NCBI GenBank assembly: GCA_016704435.1 | Contig: JADJAB010000020.1 | Location: 1-52,285 of the forward strand | From: Rhodobacter sp. | GTDB taxonomy: Bacteria > Pseudomonadota > Alphaproteobacteria > Rhodobacterales > Rhodobacteraceae | Direction: 5' to 3' | DNA: 52,285 nucleotides | Shown here: positions 25,127 to 35,441 of the stretch, piece after piece | Numbering within the stretch: position 1 is the stretch's first letter | How the letters are laid out: every line of letters starts with the position of its first letter | Position numbers and translations under genes: made by a program | The notes under the pieces: model-generated | Told to the model about the DNA's origin: nothing | Databases searched by the model: none | Seen by the model: only the letters and a program-made list of their open reading frames with translations

Positions 25127-26583
25127 TCTGCCGCCTTCATCTCGAAACCTTCCTCCAGCTTGTCGGACGGCGCGACCGGGTAGTCGCCGGAAAAGCAGGC
25201 GTCGCAGAAGCGGGGGGATTTGGCATCGCGGCCTGCGGCCTCGCCTGCGGCGCGGTAAAGACCGTCGAGCGAGACGAATTTCAGGCTGTCGACGCCGATC
25301 CAGTCGCGCATCTCATCCTCGCTCATGTTGGCGGCGAGGAGTTTGGAGCGTTCGGGCGTGTCGACGCCGTAGAAACAGGGCCAGGCGGTGGGGGGGCTGG
25401 CGATGCGGAAATGCACTTCGGCGGCGCCGGCATCCAGGATCATGTCCTTGATCTTGCGGCTGGTGGTGCCGCGCACCACCGAATCGTCGACCAGGATCAC
25501 CCGCTTGCCCTTGATCAGCGCACGGTTGACGTTCAGCTTCAGCCGGACGCCCATGTTGCGGATCTGCTCGGTCGGCTCGATGAAGGTGCGGCCCATGTAT
25601 TGGTTGCGGGTGATGCCGAGGCCGAACGGAATGCCGCTTTCGGCGGCATAGCCGATGGCGGCGGGGGTGCCGCTGTCGGGGACGGGGCAGACCAGGTCGG
25701 CGTCTACCGGGGCCTCGCGGGCCAGTTCCACGCCGATCTGGCGGCGGGTTTCATAGACCGACTGGCCGCCGATGATGCTGTCAGGGCGCGAGAAATAGAC
25801 CTTCTCGAAGATGCAGAACCGCGATTTCGCCGGGTGGAAGGGGTGGGCAGAGGTGAGCTGGCCGTTCTCGATGACGACCATCTCGCCCGGTTCGACCTCG
25901 CGGATGAATTCGGCACCGATGATGTCGAGAGCGCAGGTCTCCGAGGACAGGACCCAGCCTTCGCCGAGACGGCCGATGACCAGCGGGCGGACGCCGAGGG
26001 GGTCGCGCACGCCGATCAGCTTGGTGCGGGTCATGGCGATGACCGAAAACGCGCCCTCGACGCGGCGCAGGGCGTCCTTGATGCGTTCGGACAGGGTCTT
26101 CTGCATCGAGCGCGCCATCAGGTGGATGATGCATTCGCTGTCGGAGGAGGATTGGAAGATCGCGCCGCGTTCGATCAGCTGCCTGCGCAGCGCCGTGGCG
26201 TTGGTCAGGTTGCCGTTGTGCGCGATGGCGCAGCCGCCGATGGCGAATTCGCCGAAGAAGGGCTGCACGTCGCGGATGGCGGTCTGGCCCTTGGTGCCGG
26301 CGGTGGAATAGCGGACATGGCCGATGGCGAGGCTGCCGGGCAGGGTGGCCATCACATCGGGCTTGGTGAAGTTGTCGCGGACATAGCCGAAGCGGCGGGC
26401 GTTGTTGAAGCCCTCTTGCGGGTCATAGGAGACGATGCCGCCCGCTTCCTGACCCCGGTGCTGCAGGGCATGCAGGCCGAGGGCGACGAAATTCGCGGCA
26501 TCCGCCAGGCCGATGACGCCGTAAATCCCGCACTCCTCCTTGAGCTTGTCGTCATCGAAGGGGTGAGCGAGGAAGGGGCGCAC
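25123..26583 (-). CDS. purF: amidophosphoribosyltransferase PurF
   Basis: 486 residues. The catalytic cysteine lies after a short propeptide in KEECGIYGVIG; the Ntn glutaminase domain continues with GLHALQHRGQEAGG, GHVRYSTAG, AIAHNGNLTNA. The phosphoribosyltransferase domain has VILVDDSVVRGTTSRKIKDM and PDSGTPAAIGYA. It makes phosphoribosylamine from PRPP and glutamine, the first step of purine synthesis. It is encoded downstream of cvpA as in many proteobacteria, across a 410-base gap that contains a pair of inverted intergenic elements. Confidence 0.97.
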   Translation of the reverse strand: MRPFLAHPFDDDKLKEECGIYGVIGLADAANFVALGLHALQHRGQEAGGIVSYDPQEGFNNARRFGYVRDNFTKPDVMATLPGSLAIGHVRYSTAGTKGQTAIRDVQPFFGEFAIGGCAIAHNGNLTNATALRRQLIERGAIFQSSSDSECIIHLMARSMQKTLSERIKDALRRVEGAFSVIAMTRTKLIGVRDPLGVRPLVIGRLGEGWVLSSETCALDIIGAEFIREVEPGEMVVIENGQLTSAHPFHPAKSRFCIFEKVYFSRPDSIIGGQSVYETRRQIGVELAREAPVDADLVCPVPDSGTPAAIGYAAESGIPFGLGITRNQYMGRTFIEPTEQIRNMGVRLKLNVNRALIKGKRVILVDDSVVRGTTSRKIKDMILDAGAAEVHFRIASPPTAWPCFYGVDTPERSKLLAANMSEDEMRDWIGVDSLKFVSLDGLYRAAGEAAGRDAKSPRFCDACFSGDYPVAPSDKLEEGFEMKAAE

Positions 26584-26806
26584 GGGCGGCCTCCGAATCC
26601 GATTGCGGGATGGGTTTCATCTAGTCGCATTGGCGGGCAGTGTCACGCCCCGGCGCGCGAAGTGACCGGAAATGTGAAGCAGCGACGCGGGGTGAAGCAA
26701 TTGCGCGGCTGCCGCCGCAAGCCTTTTTTCTCTTGGCGAGGCTGCGCCGGCATCCCGCGTTGCCCGATGAGGGGCGCTGCCCTTCACATGCCAGCGGTTT
26801 CCCGAA

Positions 26807-26890
26807 CCGGTGGCAAAACCACCGGCATACCCCTGAGTATTTGTGCCAAGATGAAGGGCAAGGGCTTCATCTTGGCTGAAATACTCCCGC
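26807..26890. repeat. intergenic elements, copies 6 and 7, as an inverted pair
   Basis: Copy 6 (plus, 26807-26857) has hairpin CCGGTGG-CAAAA-CCACCGG and core GAGTATTTGTGCCAAGATGAAG. Copy 7 (minus, 26864-26890) is a core alone. The two cores face each other and form a 22-base inverted repeat (26835-26856 with 26865-26886), with two mismatches, around an 8-base loop. It lies between cvpA and purF, which are read right to left. The rest of the 26584-26993 gap shows no gene and no riboswitch I could recognise. Confidence 0.8.
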
Positions 26891-26993
26891 GCGGTGCGCG
26901 CACCCGAGGCGGTTGGCGCGGCACGCGCCAGAGCCGAGACACAAGGATCGCGGGCGCCCCGGCGCCCGTGCAATTGCCTTGCCGCCGGCGGCT

Positions 26994-27572
26994 TCAGTTT
27001 CCGGCCGGGGCGGCGCCTTCCGGGGTGCAGACCGTGGTCAGGTCATTGTAGCGCGCCACGATCCAGCCGGGCGCGTCGGTGGGGATCGACTGGTGGATCG
27101 AGGCCTGGAAGTTGGCGAAGACCTTGGCAGTCCGCGAATTGTCGATCATCGGGATCGACTGGTTCGACAGCGCGCGGTCGTAGACGATGAAGGCCACCGC
27201 GATCAGCAGCACCCCGCGCAGCACGCCGAAGAGGAACCCCAGCGCCTGGTCGATGCCGCCAAGCGCCGAGCGCTGCACGACCGATGCGAACAAGGGCGTG
27301 AACAGTGCCGCCAGGATCAATCCGATGGCAAATACCCCGGCAAAGGCCGCGATCACCGACAACTCGCAGCTGTCTGACAGGAAGGCGCCGACCACCGGCA
27401 GTTCCTTGACGATGGGCGTGGCCGAGGGCGCGAAGATGAAGGCGACGATCGCCGCCCCGATCCAGCCGACAATGGCCATCGCCTCGCGCACCAGCCCGCG
27501 CGAATAGGCCAGGATCGCCGAGAGGATGACGATCAGCGCCGCCCCGCCATCGACCGCGGTAAAGTTTTCCAT
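26994..27572 (-). CDS. cvpA: CvpA family membrane protein
   Basis: 192 residues with four hydrophobic helices (GGAALIVILSAILAY, AIVGWIGAAIVAFIFAP, VIAAFAGVFAIGLILAALF, LFGVLRGVLLIAVAFIVY) and the family motif YSRGLVREAMAIVGW. CvpA proteins are inner-membrane proteins needed for colicin V production in E. coli and linked to envelope homeostasis. Gene order radA-cvpA-purF supports the call. The C-terminal tail of about 60 residues is soluble. Confidence 0.92.
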   Translation of the reverse strand: MENFTAVDGGAALIVILSAILAYSRGLVREAMAIVGWIGAAIVAFIFAPSATPIVKELPVVGAFLSDSCELSVIAAFAGVFAIGLILAALFTPLFASVVQRSALGGIDQALGFLFGVLRGVLLIAVAFIVYDRALSNQSIPMIDNSRTAKVFANFQASIHQSIPTDAPGWIVARYNDLTTVCTPEGAAPAGN

Positions 27573-27593
27573 CGTCCACTCCCGTCGTGCGGC

Positions 27594-28952
<1,359 letters not shown>

Positions 28953-28983
28953 GCGCCATGCCTAGCGACAGGGGGCCGCGGCA

Positions 28984-29415
28984 TCAAGTCCCGGCCTCGG
29001 GCGCGGCCTTCCAGCCGATGAAAAGCGAGACCAGGATCAGCGCGGTGAAAAGGTAAAGCCCCCAGGCCACCTCTACCGTCACATGGCCGACCCCCTTGGC
29101 GACCACGATGTAAAGTGCGATCAGGAAGACATCGGCCATTGCCAGCTTTCCAAGCACATGCAGCGCCGGCAGGGTGCGCGGGGACAAGAGGCCGAAATGC
29201 AGCAGGGCCAGGCCGATGGTCTTGGCATAGGGCGCGAAGATCGCAAGGAAGGTCACCGCCAGCGCCAGCGGGATATCGCTTTGCCACAGGCTTTGCAGGC
29301 CGGTGACGACGCTGATCTCGTCCATGCCGAAGATCGGAAGCAGGGCGGCGCGCATCAGGGGCGCGAACCAGGCCACAGGAAAGAGGACCAGAAGGGAAAG
29401 GTTCAGCCAGCGCAT
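28984..29415 (-). CDS. paraquat-inducible protein A-like membrane protein
   Basis: 143 residues from ATG 29415 with about four helices (LSLLVLFPVAWFAPLM, LALAVTFLAIFAPYAK, KLAMADVFLIALYIVVA, LYLFTALILVSLFIGW). KLAMADVFLIALYI resembles the conserved segment of PqiA domains (usually W-x-M-x-DVF). It is one half of the usual two-domain PqiA and has no partner MCE-protein gene beside it. It lies upstream of radA on the same strand. Confidence 0.7.
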   Translation of the reverse strand: MRWLNLSLLVLFPVAWFAPLMRAALLPIFGMDEISVVTGLQSLWQSDIPLALAVTFLAIFAPYAKTIGLALLHFGLLSPRTLPALHVLGKLAMADVFLIALYIVVAKGVGHVTVEVAWGLYLFTALILVSLFIGWKAAPEAGT

Positions 29416-29446
29416 GCCCGCTTGGTGGCAGTCCGGTGCGCGGCCG

Positions 29447-30244
29447 TCAAGCCAGCGGTTCGGGGTGCCGGGTGTCGACGCGCGCGGGTTTGGGCAGGCT
29501 GACAACATTGCCATCGGGCTTGTCGTCCAGATCGAAGGCATAGCCGAGTCCGGGAAGGATCTCGCGCAGATCCGCCTCCAGCCGCTTGATCTGCTGCTGG
29601 GCCTGACGTTCCTCGGCCTCGATATCGGTCAGCCAGCGGCGCAGTTCGTCGCAGGTGTGGCGGGCAAGCGCCAGCCGGTCGGTCAGCGCATGAACCTCTT
29701 CCTGGCGCTGCGCCAGAAAACCCTTGGCGCGGGCGACCTTGACGTCGGAATAGGCCTTTGCCAGTTCGCGCGTCTCATGGCTCATCTGTGCGGCCAGTTG
29801 CAGAAGTTCCGGTTCCAGATGGCCGAAGTCGGGGTGCTTGCGCAGTGCTTCCATCCGGGCGCGGACCGACTCGAACTCGCCCGACAGCGAAAACACCCCC
29901 GCCCGGTCGGCGGCATGCGCCATGCGGTAGGCGCGGGCGACATCCTCGACTCCCACCAGGAAAGAGCGGTGGCTGCGCTCCAGCCTGGCCATGCGGGCGT
30001 TGGCGGGCAGGAAAAAGCACAGGATGACGAAGAGCGCGGTCAGGCCAAGCTGCAACCACATGCCCGCATCGGCCACCGTGATCGCCCCGAACGACAGGTG
30101 AAGCCTGGGCCAGGGCATCCAGCCGACCAGCGCGAAACCCGTGGCCAGCAGCAGGCCGAAGGTCAGCGCAACGATCACGCCTTGCGCCGCCGATTGCCCG
30201 GCCTCCACCAGTTTGCGGAAACTCCCGCCGGACACGTCGAACAT
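29447..30244 (-). CDS. membrane protein with long C-terminal coiled coil, unknown function
   Basis: 265 residues from ATG 30244 (MFDVSGGSFRKLVEAGQSAA). Two transmembrane helices (VIVALTFGLLLATGFALVGW; MWLQLGLTALFVILCFFLP) are followed by about 180 cytoplasmic residues rich in heptads (ELLQLAAQMSHETRELAKAY, LRRWLTDIEAEERQAQQQIK). No enzymatic motif is visible. A sigma-70-like promoter about 110-140 bases upstream supports this start. Related proteins occur next to radA in other Rhodobacterales as I recall, but I know no assigned function. Confidence 0.75.
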   Translation of the reverse strand: MFDVSGGSFRKLVEAGQSAAQGVIVALTFGLLLATGFALVGWMPWPRLHLSFGAITVADAGMWLQLGLTALFVILCFFLPANARMARLERSHRSFLVGVEDVARAYRMAHAADRAGVFSLSGEFESVRARMEALRKHPDFGHLEPELLQLAAQMSHETRELAKAYSDVKVARAKGFLAQRQEEVHALTDRLALARHTCDELRRWLTDIEAEERQAQQQIKRLEADLREILPGLGYAFDLDDKPDGNVVSLPKPARVDTRHPEPLA

Positions 30245-30353
30245 CACCAAATCCCCCACACCCTTCGCCCAGCCAAGACGGCGACAACGGATTTGGCAAG
30301 AATTTTCCTGCGGTTTTTCCGGAATCTGGCTTGATTTCATGTGGATGCTGCGC

Positions 30354-30382
30354 ATTGTCCCCTTCAGGGAAACAATACTCAA
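30354..30382 (-). promoter_or_regulatory. possible sigma-70 promoter
   Basis: On the minus strand TTGAGT (30382-30377), a 17-base spacer, GACAAT (30359-30354), followed by a leader of about 100 bases to the coiled-coil membrane protein gene. Confidence 0.4.
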
Positions 30383-30398
30383 CCCTCGCGGGAACCGT

Positions 30399-30782
30399 TC
30401 AACTGCTGTGCGCCCAGGCGCGGATCAGCGCCACCCCGCAGGCCACCGCAAGGGCCATCAGATGCGTGATCACCAGCGCATGCACCCAGACCGGGGTCGG
30501 GCGGTTCACCCAGACGTGCCGCGCCCAGTAGCCGACCAGCCCCAGCCAGCCCAGGATCGACAGCGCCCCGGACAGCTGCGCCAGTTCCGGCGTGACGAAG
30601 GTCAGCGGCACGAACAACCAGACGGTCAGCGCGATGGCCCAGAGCGACAAGCGGCGGTTGCCGGTCTCGCGCTCGGCCAGGCCGAACAGACCGGACAGCG
30701 CGATGGTCATCGGCAGCGTCAGCAAGAGCCAGCGCATGATCGGCGAAGGGGTCAGCAGCAGGTCGAGGAACCCGCCCGGCAT
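30399..30782 (-). CDS. small polytopic membrane protein of unknown function
   Basis: 127 residues, about four helices (WLLLTLPMTIALSGLFGLAE, LWAIALTVWLFVPLTFV, LSGALSILGWLGLVGYW, LVITHLMALAVACGVALI). The ATG overlaps the stop of the MlaF gene (TGATG), so it is the fourth gene of the alr-mlaE-mlaF transcript. It occupies the place where mlaD is usually found, but it has no MCE domain. Function unknown. Confidence 0.7.
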   Translation of the reverse strand: MPGGFLDLLLTPSPIMRWLLLTLPMTIALSGLFGLAERETGNRRLSLWAIALTVWLFVPLTFVTPELAQLSGALSILGWLGLVGYWARHVWVNRPTPVWVHALVITHLMALAVACGVALIRAWAHSS

Positions 30783-31528
30783 CAGCGCACCGCCTCGATC
30801 GGGCCGATCGCCCGGCCATGGATGAACTGTTGAACGTAAGGGTCTGGTGTTGCGTCCATTTCGGCTACAGGTCCGGTCCACTGGATGCGCCCGGCATGCA
30901 GCATGGCGACCCGGTCGGCGATGGCGCGGACCGAGGTCAGGTCATGCGTGATCGTCATCGCGGTTGCGCCCATTTCGACCACGATCTCGCGGATCAGGTC
31001 GTTGATCACGCCGGCCATGATCGGGTCGAGCCCGGTGGTGGGTTCGTCGAAGAAGATGATCTCCGGTTCCGCCGCGATGGCGCGGGCAAGTCCGACCCGC
31101 TTTTGCATGCCGCCGGAAAGCTCGGCCGGGAAAAGCTCGGCCACATCCGGTTTCAGCCCCACGCGGCGCAGCTTTTCAATGGCAATCTCGCGCGCCTCGG
31201 CCTTGGGCCGGGCCAGCGCGCCGCGCATCAGCCGGAAGGCGACATTCTCCCAGACCCGCAGCGAATCGAACAGCGCACCGCCCTGAAACAGCATGCCGAA
31301 GCGGGCCAGGAACGGGTCGCGTTCGGCCCGCGTCACGTCCTGGCCGTCCAGCGTGATCTGGCCGCCGTCATGGCGCACCAGCCCTAGGATGCATTTCAGC
31401 AGCACCGACTTGCCGGTGCCCGAACCACCGATCACCACCACGCTCTTGCCGCTGGGAATCGTCAGGTCCACCCCGCGCAGGACGTGGTTCTGGCCGAAGG
31501 ATTTGGTGACGCCCTTCAGTTCGATCAT
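30782..31528 (-). CDS. mlaF: ABC transporter ATP-binding protein, MlaF-like
   Basis: 248 residues. Walker A GGSGTGKS, Q loop (FGMLFQGGALFDSLRVWENV, the hallmark of MlaF), signature LSGGMQKR, Walker B IIFFDEPTTGLDP, H loop ITHDL. It energises the MlaFE complex that moves phospholipids between inner and outer membranes. ATGA overlap with mlaE upstream. The substrate-binding MlaD is not encoded in this cluster. Confidence 0.92.
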   Translation of the reverse strand: MIELKGVTKSFGQNHVLRGVDLTIPSGKSVVVIGGSGTGKSVLLKCILGLVRHDGGQITLDGQDVTRAERDPFLARFGMLFQGGALFDSLRVWENVAFRLMRGALARPKAEAREIAIEKLRRVGLKPDVAELFPAELSGGMQKRVGLARAIAAEPEIIFFDEPTTGLDPIMAGVINDLIREIVVEMGATAMTITHDLTSVRAIADRVAMLHAGRIQWTGPVAEMDATPDPYVQQFIHGRAIGPIEAVR

Positions 31529-32301
31529 GCCGAGAAGAACACCTCCGTCAGCAGGTAGTTCGCCGCCAGGATCAGCACGCTGGCCGCGACCACCGCCGCC
31601 TTGGTCGCCGCGCCGACGCCCTGCGCGCCACGGGCTGAATTCATGCCATGGTAGCAGCCCATCAGCGCCACGATGAAGCCGAAGACCGCGCCCTTGACCA
31701 GGCCCGAGCCGATGTCCCAGAACTCCAGGAACTCCACCGTGTTGCGCAGATAGGACGCCGAATTGAACTCCAGCCGCGAGATGCCGACCAGCCAGCCGCC
31801 CATGATGCCGATGGCATCGCCCGCGCCGACCAGCACCGGCATCGTCAGCGTGGCCGCAAGCAGACGCGGAATCGTCAGGTATTTCATCGGATTGGTCGAC
31901 AGAGTTACCAGCGCATCGATCTGTTCGGTCACCTTCATCGTGCCGATCTCCGCCGCGATCGAACTGGCCACGCGCGCCGCCACCATCAACCCGCCCAGCA
32001 CCGGCCCCAACTCGCGCGCCATGCCGATGGCGACAATCTGCGGCACCACCGCCTCGGCGTTGAACCGGCTGCCACCGGCATAGATCTGCAAGGCCAGCGC
32101 GCCGCCGGTAAAGATGGCCGTCAGCCCCACCACCGGCAGCGAGAACCAGCCGATCTGCATCACCTGCAGGCCGAATTCGCGGATGTACCAGGGCGGACGG
32201 AAAAGATGCCCCAGGGCAGAGGCCGCAAAGATCGCCACGCGCCCCACGGCGGCCAGCGCCGCCAGAACGGGCCGGCCGATCGCCGCCAGCGCGCCAGTCA
32301 T
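31525..32301 (-). CDS. mlaE: ABC transporter permease, MlaE-like
   Basis: 258 residues. MlaE family features: FTGGALALQIYAGGSRFNAE, MARELGPVLGGLMVAARVASS, the EIGTMKVTEQIDAL motif that contacts MlaF, and C-terminal helices. It is the membrane subunit of the phospholipid transport system. Overlaps alr upstream and mlaF downstream by ATGA, so all three are translated together. Confidence 0.93.
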   Translation of the reverse strand: MTGALAAIGRPVLAALAAVGRVAIFAASALGHLFRPPWYIREFGLQVMQIGWFSLPVVGLTAIFTGGALALQIYAGGSRFNAEAVVPQIVAIGMARELGPVLGGLMVAARVASSIAAEIGTMKVTEQIDALVTLSTNPMKYLTIPRLLAATLTMPVLVGAGDAIGIMGGWLVGISRLEFNSASYLRNTVEFLEFWDIGSGLVKGAVFGFIVALMGCYHGMNSARGAQGVGAATKAAVVAASVLILAANYLLTEVFFSA

Positions 32302-33345
32302 CCGCGTGCCTCGACGTAGCGGCGATGCAGGCGCGCGCCAAGGCGGGTCAGGATCTCATAGCCGATGGTCCCGGCCGCATCGGCCAGATCGTCGACCGAC
32401 TGGTAGGGGCCAAGGATGTCCAGCGCCTTCGGCATCTCTTCCAGATGGGTCACGTCGACCGTCAGCAGATCCATCGACACGCGGCCGACCAGCGGGCAAG
32501 GGGTGTCGCCGTCCCACAGCATGGCATTGCCGGCAAGGCTGCGCTGCAGCCCGTCGGCATAGCCGCTGTGCAGCGTGGCGATCACGGCGGGGGCCTCTGC
32601 CTCCCATGCCGCGCCATAGCCGACTGCCTCGCCGGGGGCGACCTCGCGGGTCTGGATCACCGGCAGGGTCAGCGTCAGCACCCGCTCGGCCATCTCGAAC
32701 GGGCGGCCGCCGTATAGGCCGATGCCGGGGCGGGTCAGGTCGAAATGATACTGCGGGCCAAGCAGGATGCCGCCGGTGGCCGACAGGCTGCGCGGCACTC
32801 CGGTGCCATCGGTCATCTCGTGGAACGCCTCAAGCTGGGCCAGGTTCATCGGGTGATCCGGCTCGTCGGCGCAGGCGAGGTTGCTCAGCAGCATCACCGG
32901 CCCGGCCTCCAGCAGGATCGGCGCGACGGCCTGCCATTCCAGCATCTCGACGCCCAGCCGGTTCATGCCGGTATCCAGCTGCACCCCGAACGGGTGGCCG
33001 GGCAGCGCCTCCAGATGCCGGGTGATCTGCTCCAGGCTGTTCAGGATCGGCGTCAGGTCGAGGTCCGAGATCATCTCGGTATCGCCGGGCATGTGGCCGG
33101 CAAGCACGTTGATCTGCGGCCCCGGTCCCAGCGCCTGGCGAACCTCGACACCTTCTTCGGCCATCGCCACGAAGAACCGGCGCGCGCCCGCCTGCGCCAG
33201 CGCGCGCCACGCGGGCGGCACCAAGGCCGTAGGCATCGGCCTTCACCACCGCGCCGGTCTGCACGGCCTGGCCCGAAAGCCGGTCCAGCGCGCGCCAGTT
33301 GGCGGCGATCGCGTCAAGGTCAATCGTCAGGGTCGCGGTGGCCAT
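32298..33345 (-). CDS. alr: alanine racemase, one frameshift
   Basis: About 348 residues. The PLP lysine lies in VVKADAYGLGA after the start MATATLTIDLDAIAANWRA (ATG 33345). The frame breaks near 33195-33205 in a GCGC tract: either two bases are missing or one is extra. It resumes at ALAQAGARRFFVAMAEEG. Later motifs LDTGMNRLG, RPGIGLYGG, VGYGAAW and GRVSMDLLTVDVT (with catalytic-side residues) are intact. The enzyme makes D-Ala for peptidoglycan, so a real disruption would be expected to be lethal without a second copy; I infer a sequencing error. It is the first gene of an operon with mlaE and mlaF. Confidence 0.9.
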
Positions 33346-33452
33346 GGGGTCCTCTTCGGACGCGACGGGGCCTTGGTCAAGGGGAATTCGCCGCAAGTCG
33401 CCGCAGCCGCGGGCCGCTTGCACCTTTCCCCACGCCGGGCCACAGTTGGCGC

Positions 33453-35414
33453 ATGACCCAGTCCGAAGCCCCTCCGCATCACCACGCGCCGGTTGCCGCA
33501 CCCGGCAACAGCAACGCCCACGACCACGGCGATGGCGGCGACCTGGGGTTGATCCTGACGGTGCTTACCTTTCTGGGGCTGGCGGTGGCGATGGTGGATG
33601 CGTTCATCATGCCGATACCGCAACAGCTGCTTCTGGCCGGACTGGGGCTGGCCTATCTGGCGGGCGGCGCGCCCCCGGCGCTGGCGGCGACGCGGGACCT
33701 GTGGCACGACCATGTGCTGAACATTGACCTTCTGATGGTCACCGCGGCGCTGGCGGCGGCGGCGGTCGGCTCGGCGATGGAAGGGGCGGTGCTCCTGGCG
33801 CTGTTCTCGCTGTCGGGCACGTTGGAGCATCGCGCCATGGGCCGTGCCCGCCGCGCGGTCGAGGCCCTGATGCAGCTGCGCCCGGAAACCGCCTTGCTGC
33901 GGACCGCCGAGGGGGTTCGCGAAGTACCGGTCGACAGCCTGCGCCCCGGCGACCGGGTGATCCTGCGCCCCGGCGCGCGGGTGCCGGTCGATGGCAAGAT
34001 CGTCGAGGGCGAAGGCACGCTGGACGAATCCACCATCACTGGCGAATCCGAGCCGCAGAAGAAAGGTCCGGGCGCCTCGGTGCATGAGGCCTGCGTGAAC
34101 CTGGACGCCATCCTGACCATCGAAGTCACGCGCGCGCTGGCCGACAGCACGGTGGCGCGGATGATCCGCCTGGTGACCGAGGCGCAGGCGGCGAAGGCGC
34201 CGTCCGAGAGGTTCTCGGACTGGTTCGGCCAGCGCTACACCGTGGCGGTGCTGGCGGGGTCGGTGCTGGCCTTCTTCGGCTTCCGGGCCTGGGGGCTGGA
34301 GACGGGCGATGCGCTTTACCGCGCGGCTGTGCTGCTGGTGGCGGCCAGCCCTTGCGCGGTGGTGATCTCGGTTCCTGCCGCGATCCTGTCGGCGCTGTCG
34401 GCGGCGGCGCGGGGCGGCGTTCTGTTCAAAGGGGGGGCGGCGCTGGAGGAACTGGCCGAAGTGCGGGTCTTTGCCTTCGACAAGACCGGCACGCTGACCA
34501 CCGGACGGGCCGAGGTGACCGACCTCTTGCCGCTGGAGGGCGACGAGGACGCGCTTCTGGCGTTGCTGGCCGGGGTCGAGGCGCATTCCGAACACCCGAT
34601 TGCCGCCGCCATCCTGCGGGCGGCCGAGACGCGCGGGATCATGCCTGCCGAGGTTTCGGGCGTGCGCGCGCTGCCCTCCGAGGGCATCATGGGGCGCGAT
34701 GCGGCGGGCGATCTCTGGGCCGGCAACGCGCGGATGGCGGCACGGATGGGGGCCGAGGTGGACGGACGGCTGGACGCCATGCATGCGGGCGACCAGACGG
34801 TGGTGCTGCTGGGCCGGGGCGCGCGGCTTCTGGGCGCGGTGACGGTGGCAGATGCGATCCGCGACTCGGCCCGCCGGGGGGTGGAGGCGCTGGCCGCACA
34901 AGGGGTTGCGCGGGTGGTGATGATGACCGGCGACCGGCCCGAGGTCGCCGCCCGGATCGGTGCGTCGCTGGGGTTTGCCGCGGCGGATATCGAGGCCGGC
35001 CTGTTGCCCGAAGACAAGGTGCGGCTGGTCGATCGGCTGGACCGCGACCTGGGCGGACGCGGCAAGGTGGCTTTCGTCGGCGACGGGGTGAACGATGCGG
35101 CGGCGCTGGCGCGGGCCGATGTCGGCGTGGCGATGGGGGTGGCGGGCAGCGAAGTGGCGCTGCAGGCGGCGGATGTGGCGCTGATGGCCGACGACCTGAC
35201 CCGGCTGGCTGACGCGCACCGCCTGGCGCGCCGCGCCGCGCGGGTGATCCGGCAGAACCTGATCTTCGCGCTGGGGGCGATGGCGGTGCTGGTGATCGGC
35301 GGATTGTTCTTCGAACTGCCCTTGCCGCTGGCCGTGGTGGGCCACGAGGGCGGCACACTTCTGGTGGTGCTGAACGGCTTGCGGCTTCTGGCCGACCCGA
35401 TCCGCCGCGCCTAG
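33453..35414 (+). CDS. P1B-type metal-transporting ATPase (Co/Zn/Cd class)
   Basis: 653 residues. It starts with a His-rich tail (PHHHAPV, NAHDHGDGGD) and lacks a CxxC metal-binding domain. Features: TGES actuator loop, SPC in helix 4 (AASPCAVVIS), DKTGT phosphorylation site, EHPIAAAI, TGDRPEVA, GDGVNDAAAL, and HEGGTLLVVLNGLRLL in the last helix. SPC plus HEGGT points to the P1B-4 class (cobalt, iron, also zinc or cadmium) rather than copper pumps (CPC). It is divergent from alr and stands alone; no metal regulator is adjacent. Confidence 0.9.
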   Translation: MTQSEAPPHHHAPVAAPGNSNAHDHGDGGDLGLILTVLTFLGLAVAMVDAFIMPIPQQLLLAGLGLAYLAGGAPPALAATRDLWHDHVLNIDLLMVTAALAAAAVGSAMEGAVLLALFSLSGTLEHRAMGRARRAVEALMQLRPETALLRTAEGVREVPVDSLRPGDRVILRPGARVPVDGKIVEGEGTLDESTITGESEPQKKGPGASVHEACVNLDAILTIEVTRALADSTVARMIRLVTEAQAAKAPSERFSDWFGQRYTVAVLAGSVLAFFGFRAWGLETGDALYRAAVLLVAASPCAVVISVPAAILSALSAAARGGVLFKGGAALEELAEVRVFAFDKTGTLTTGRAEVTDLLPLEGDEDALLALLAGVEAHSEHPIAAAILRAAETRGIMPAEVSGVRALPSEGIMGRDAAGDLWAGNARMAARMGAEVDGRLDAMHAGDQTVVLLGRGARLLGAVTVADAIRDSARRGVEALAAQGVARVVMMTGDRPEVAARIGASLGFAAADIEAGLLPEDKVRLVDRLDRDLGGRGKVAFVGDGVNDAAALARADVGVAMGVAGSEVALQAADVALMADDLTRLADAHRLARRAARVIRQNLIFALGAMAVLVIGGLFFELPLPLAVVGHEGGTLLVVLNGLRLLADPIRRA

Positions 35415-35441
35415 GAAGGGCGGCGGGCGGAACCGCCCACC

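Noticed and set aside
25063..27051. Plus-strand open frame of 662 codons
   Set aside because: Antisense of purF and its leader; no recognisable protein.
33195..33345. alr as a pseudogene
   Set aside because: One small indel in a GC tract in an essential gene, with intact motifs on both sides, and many similar indels nearby: more likely a read error.
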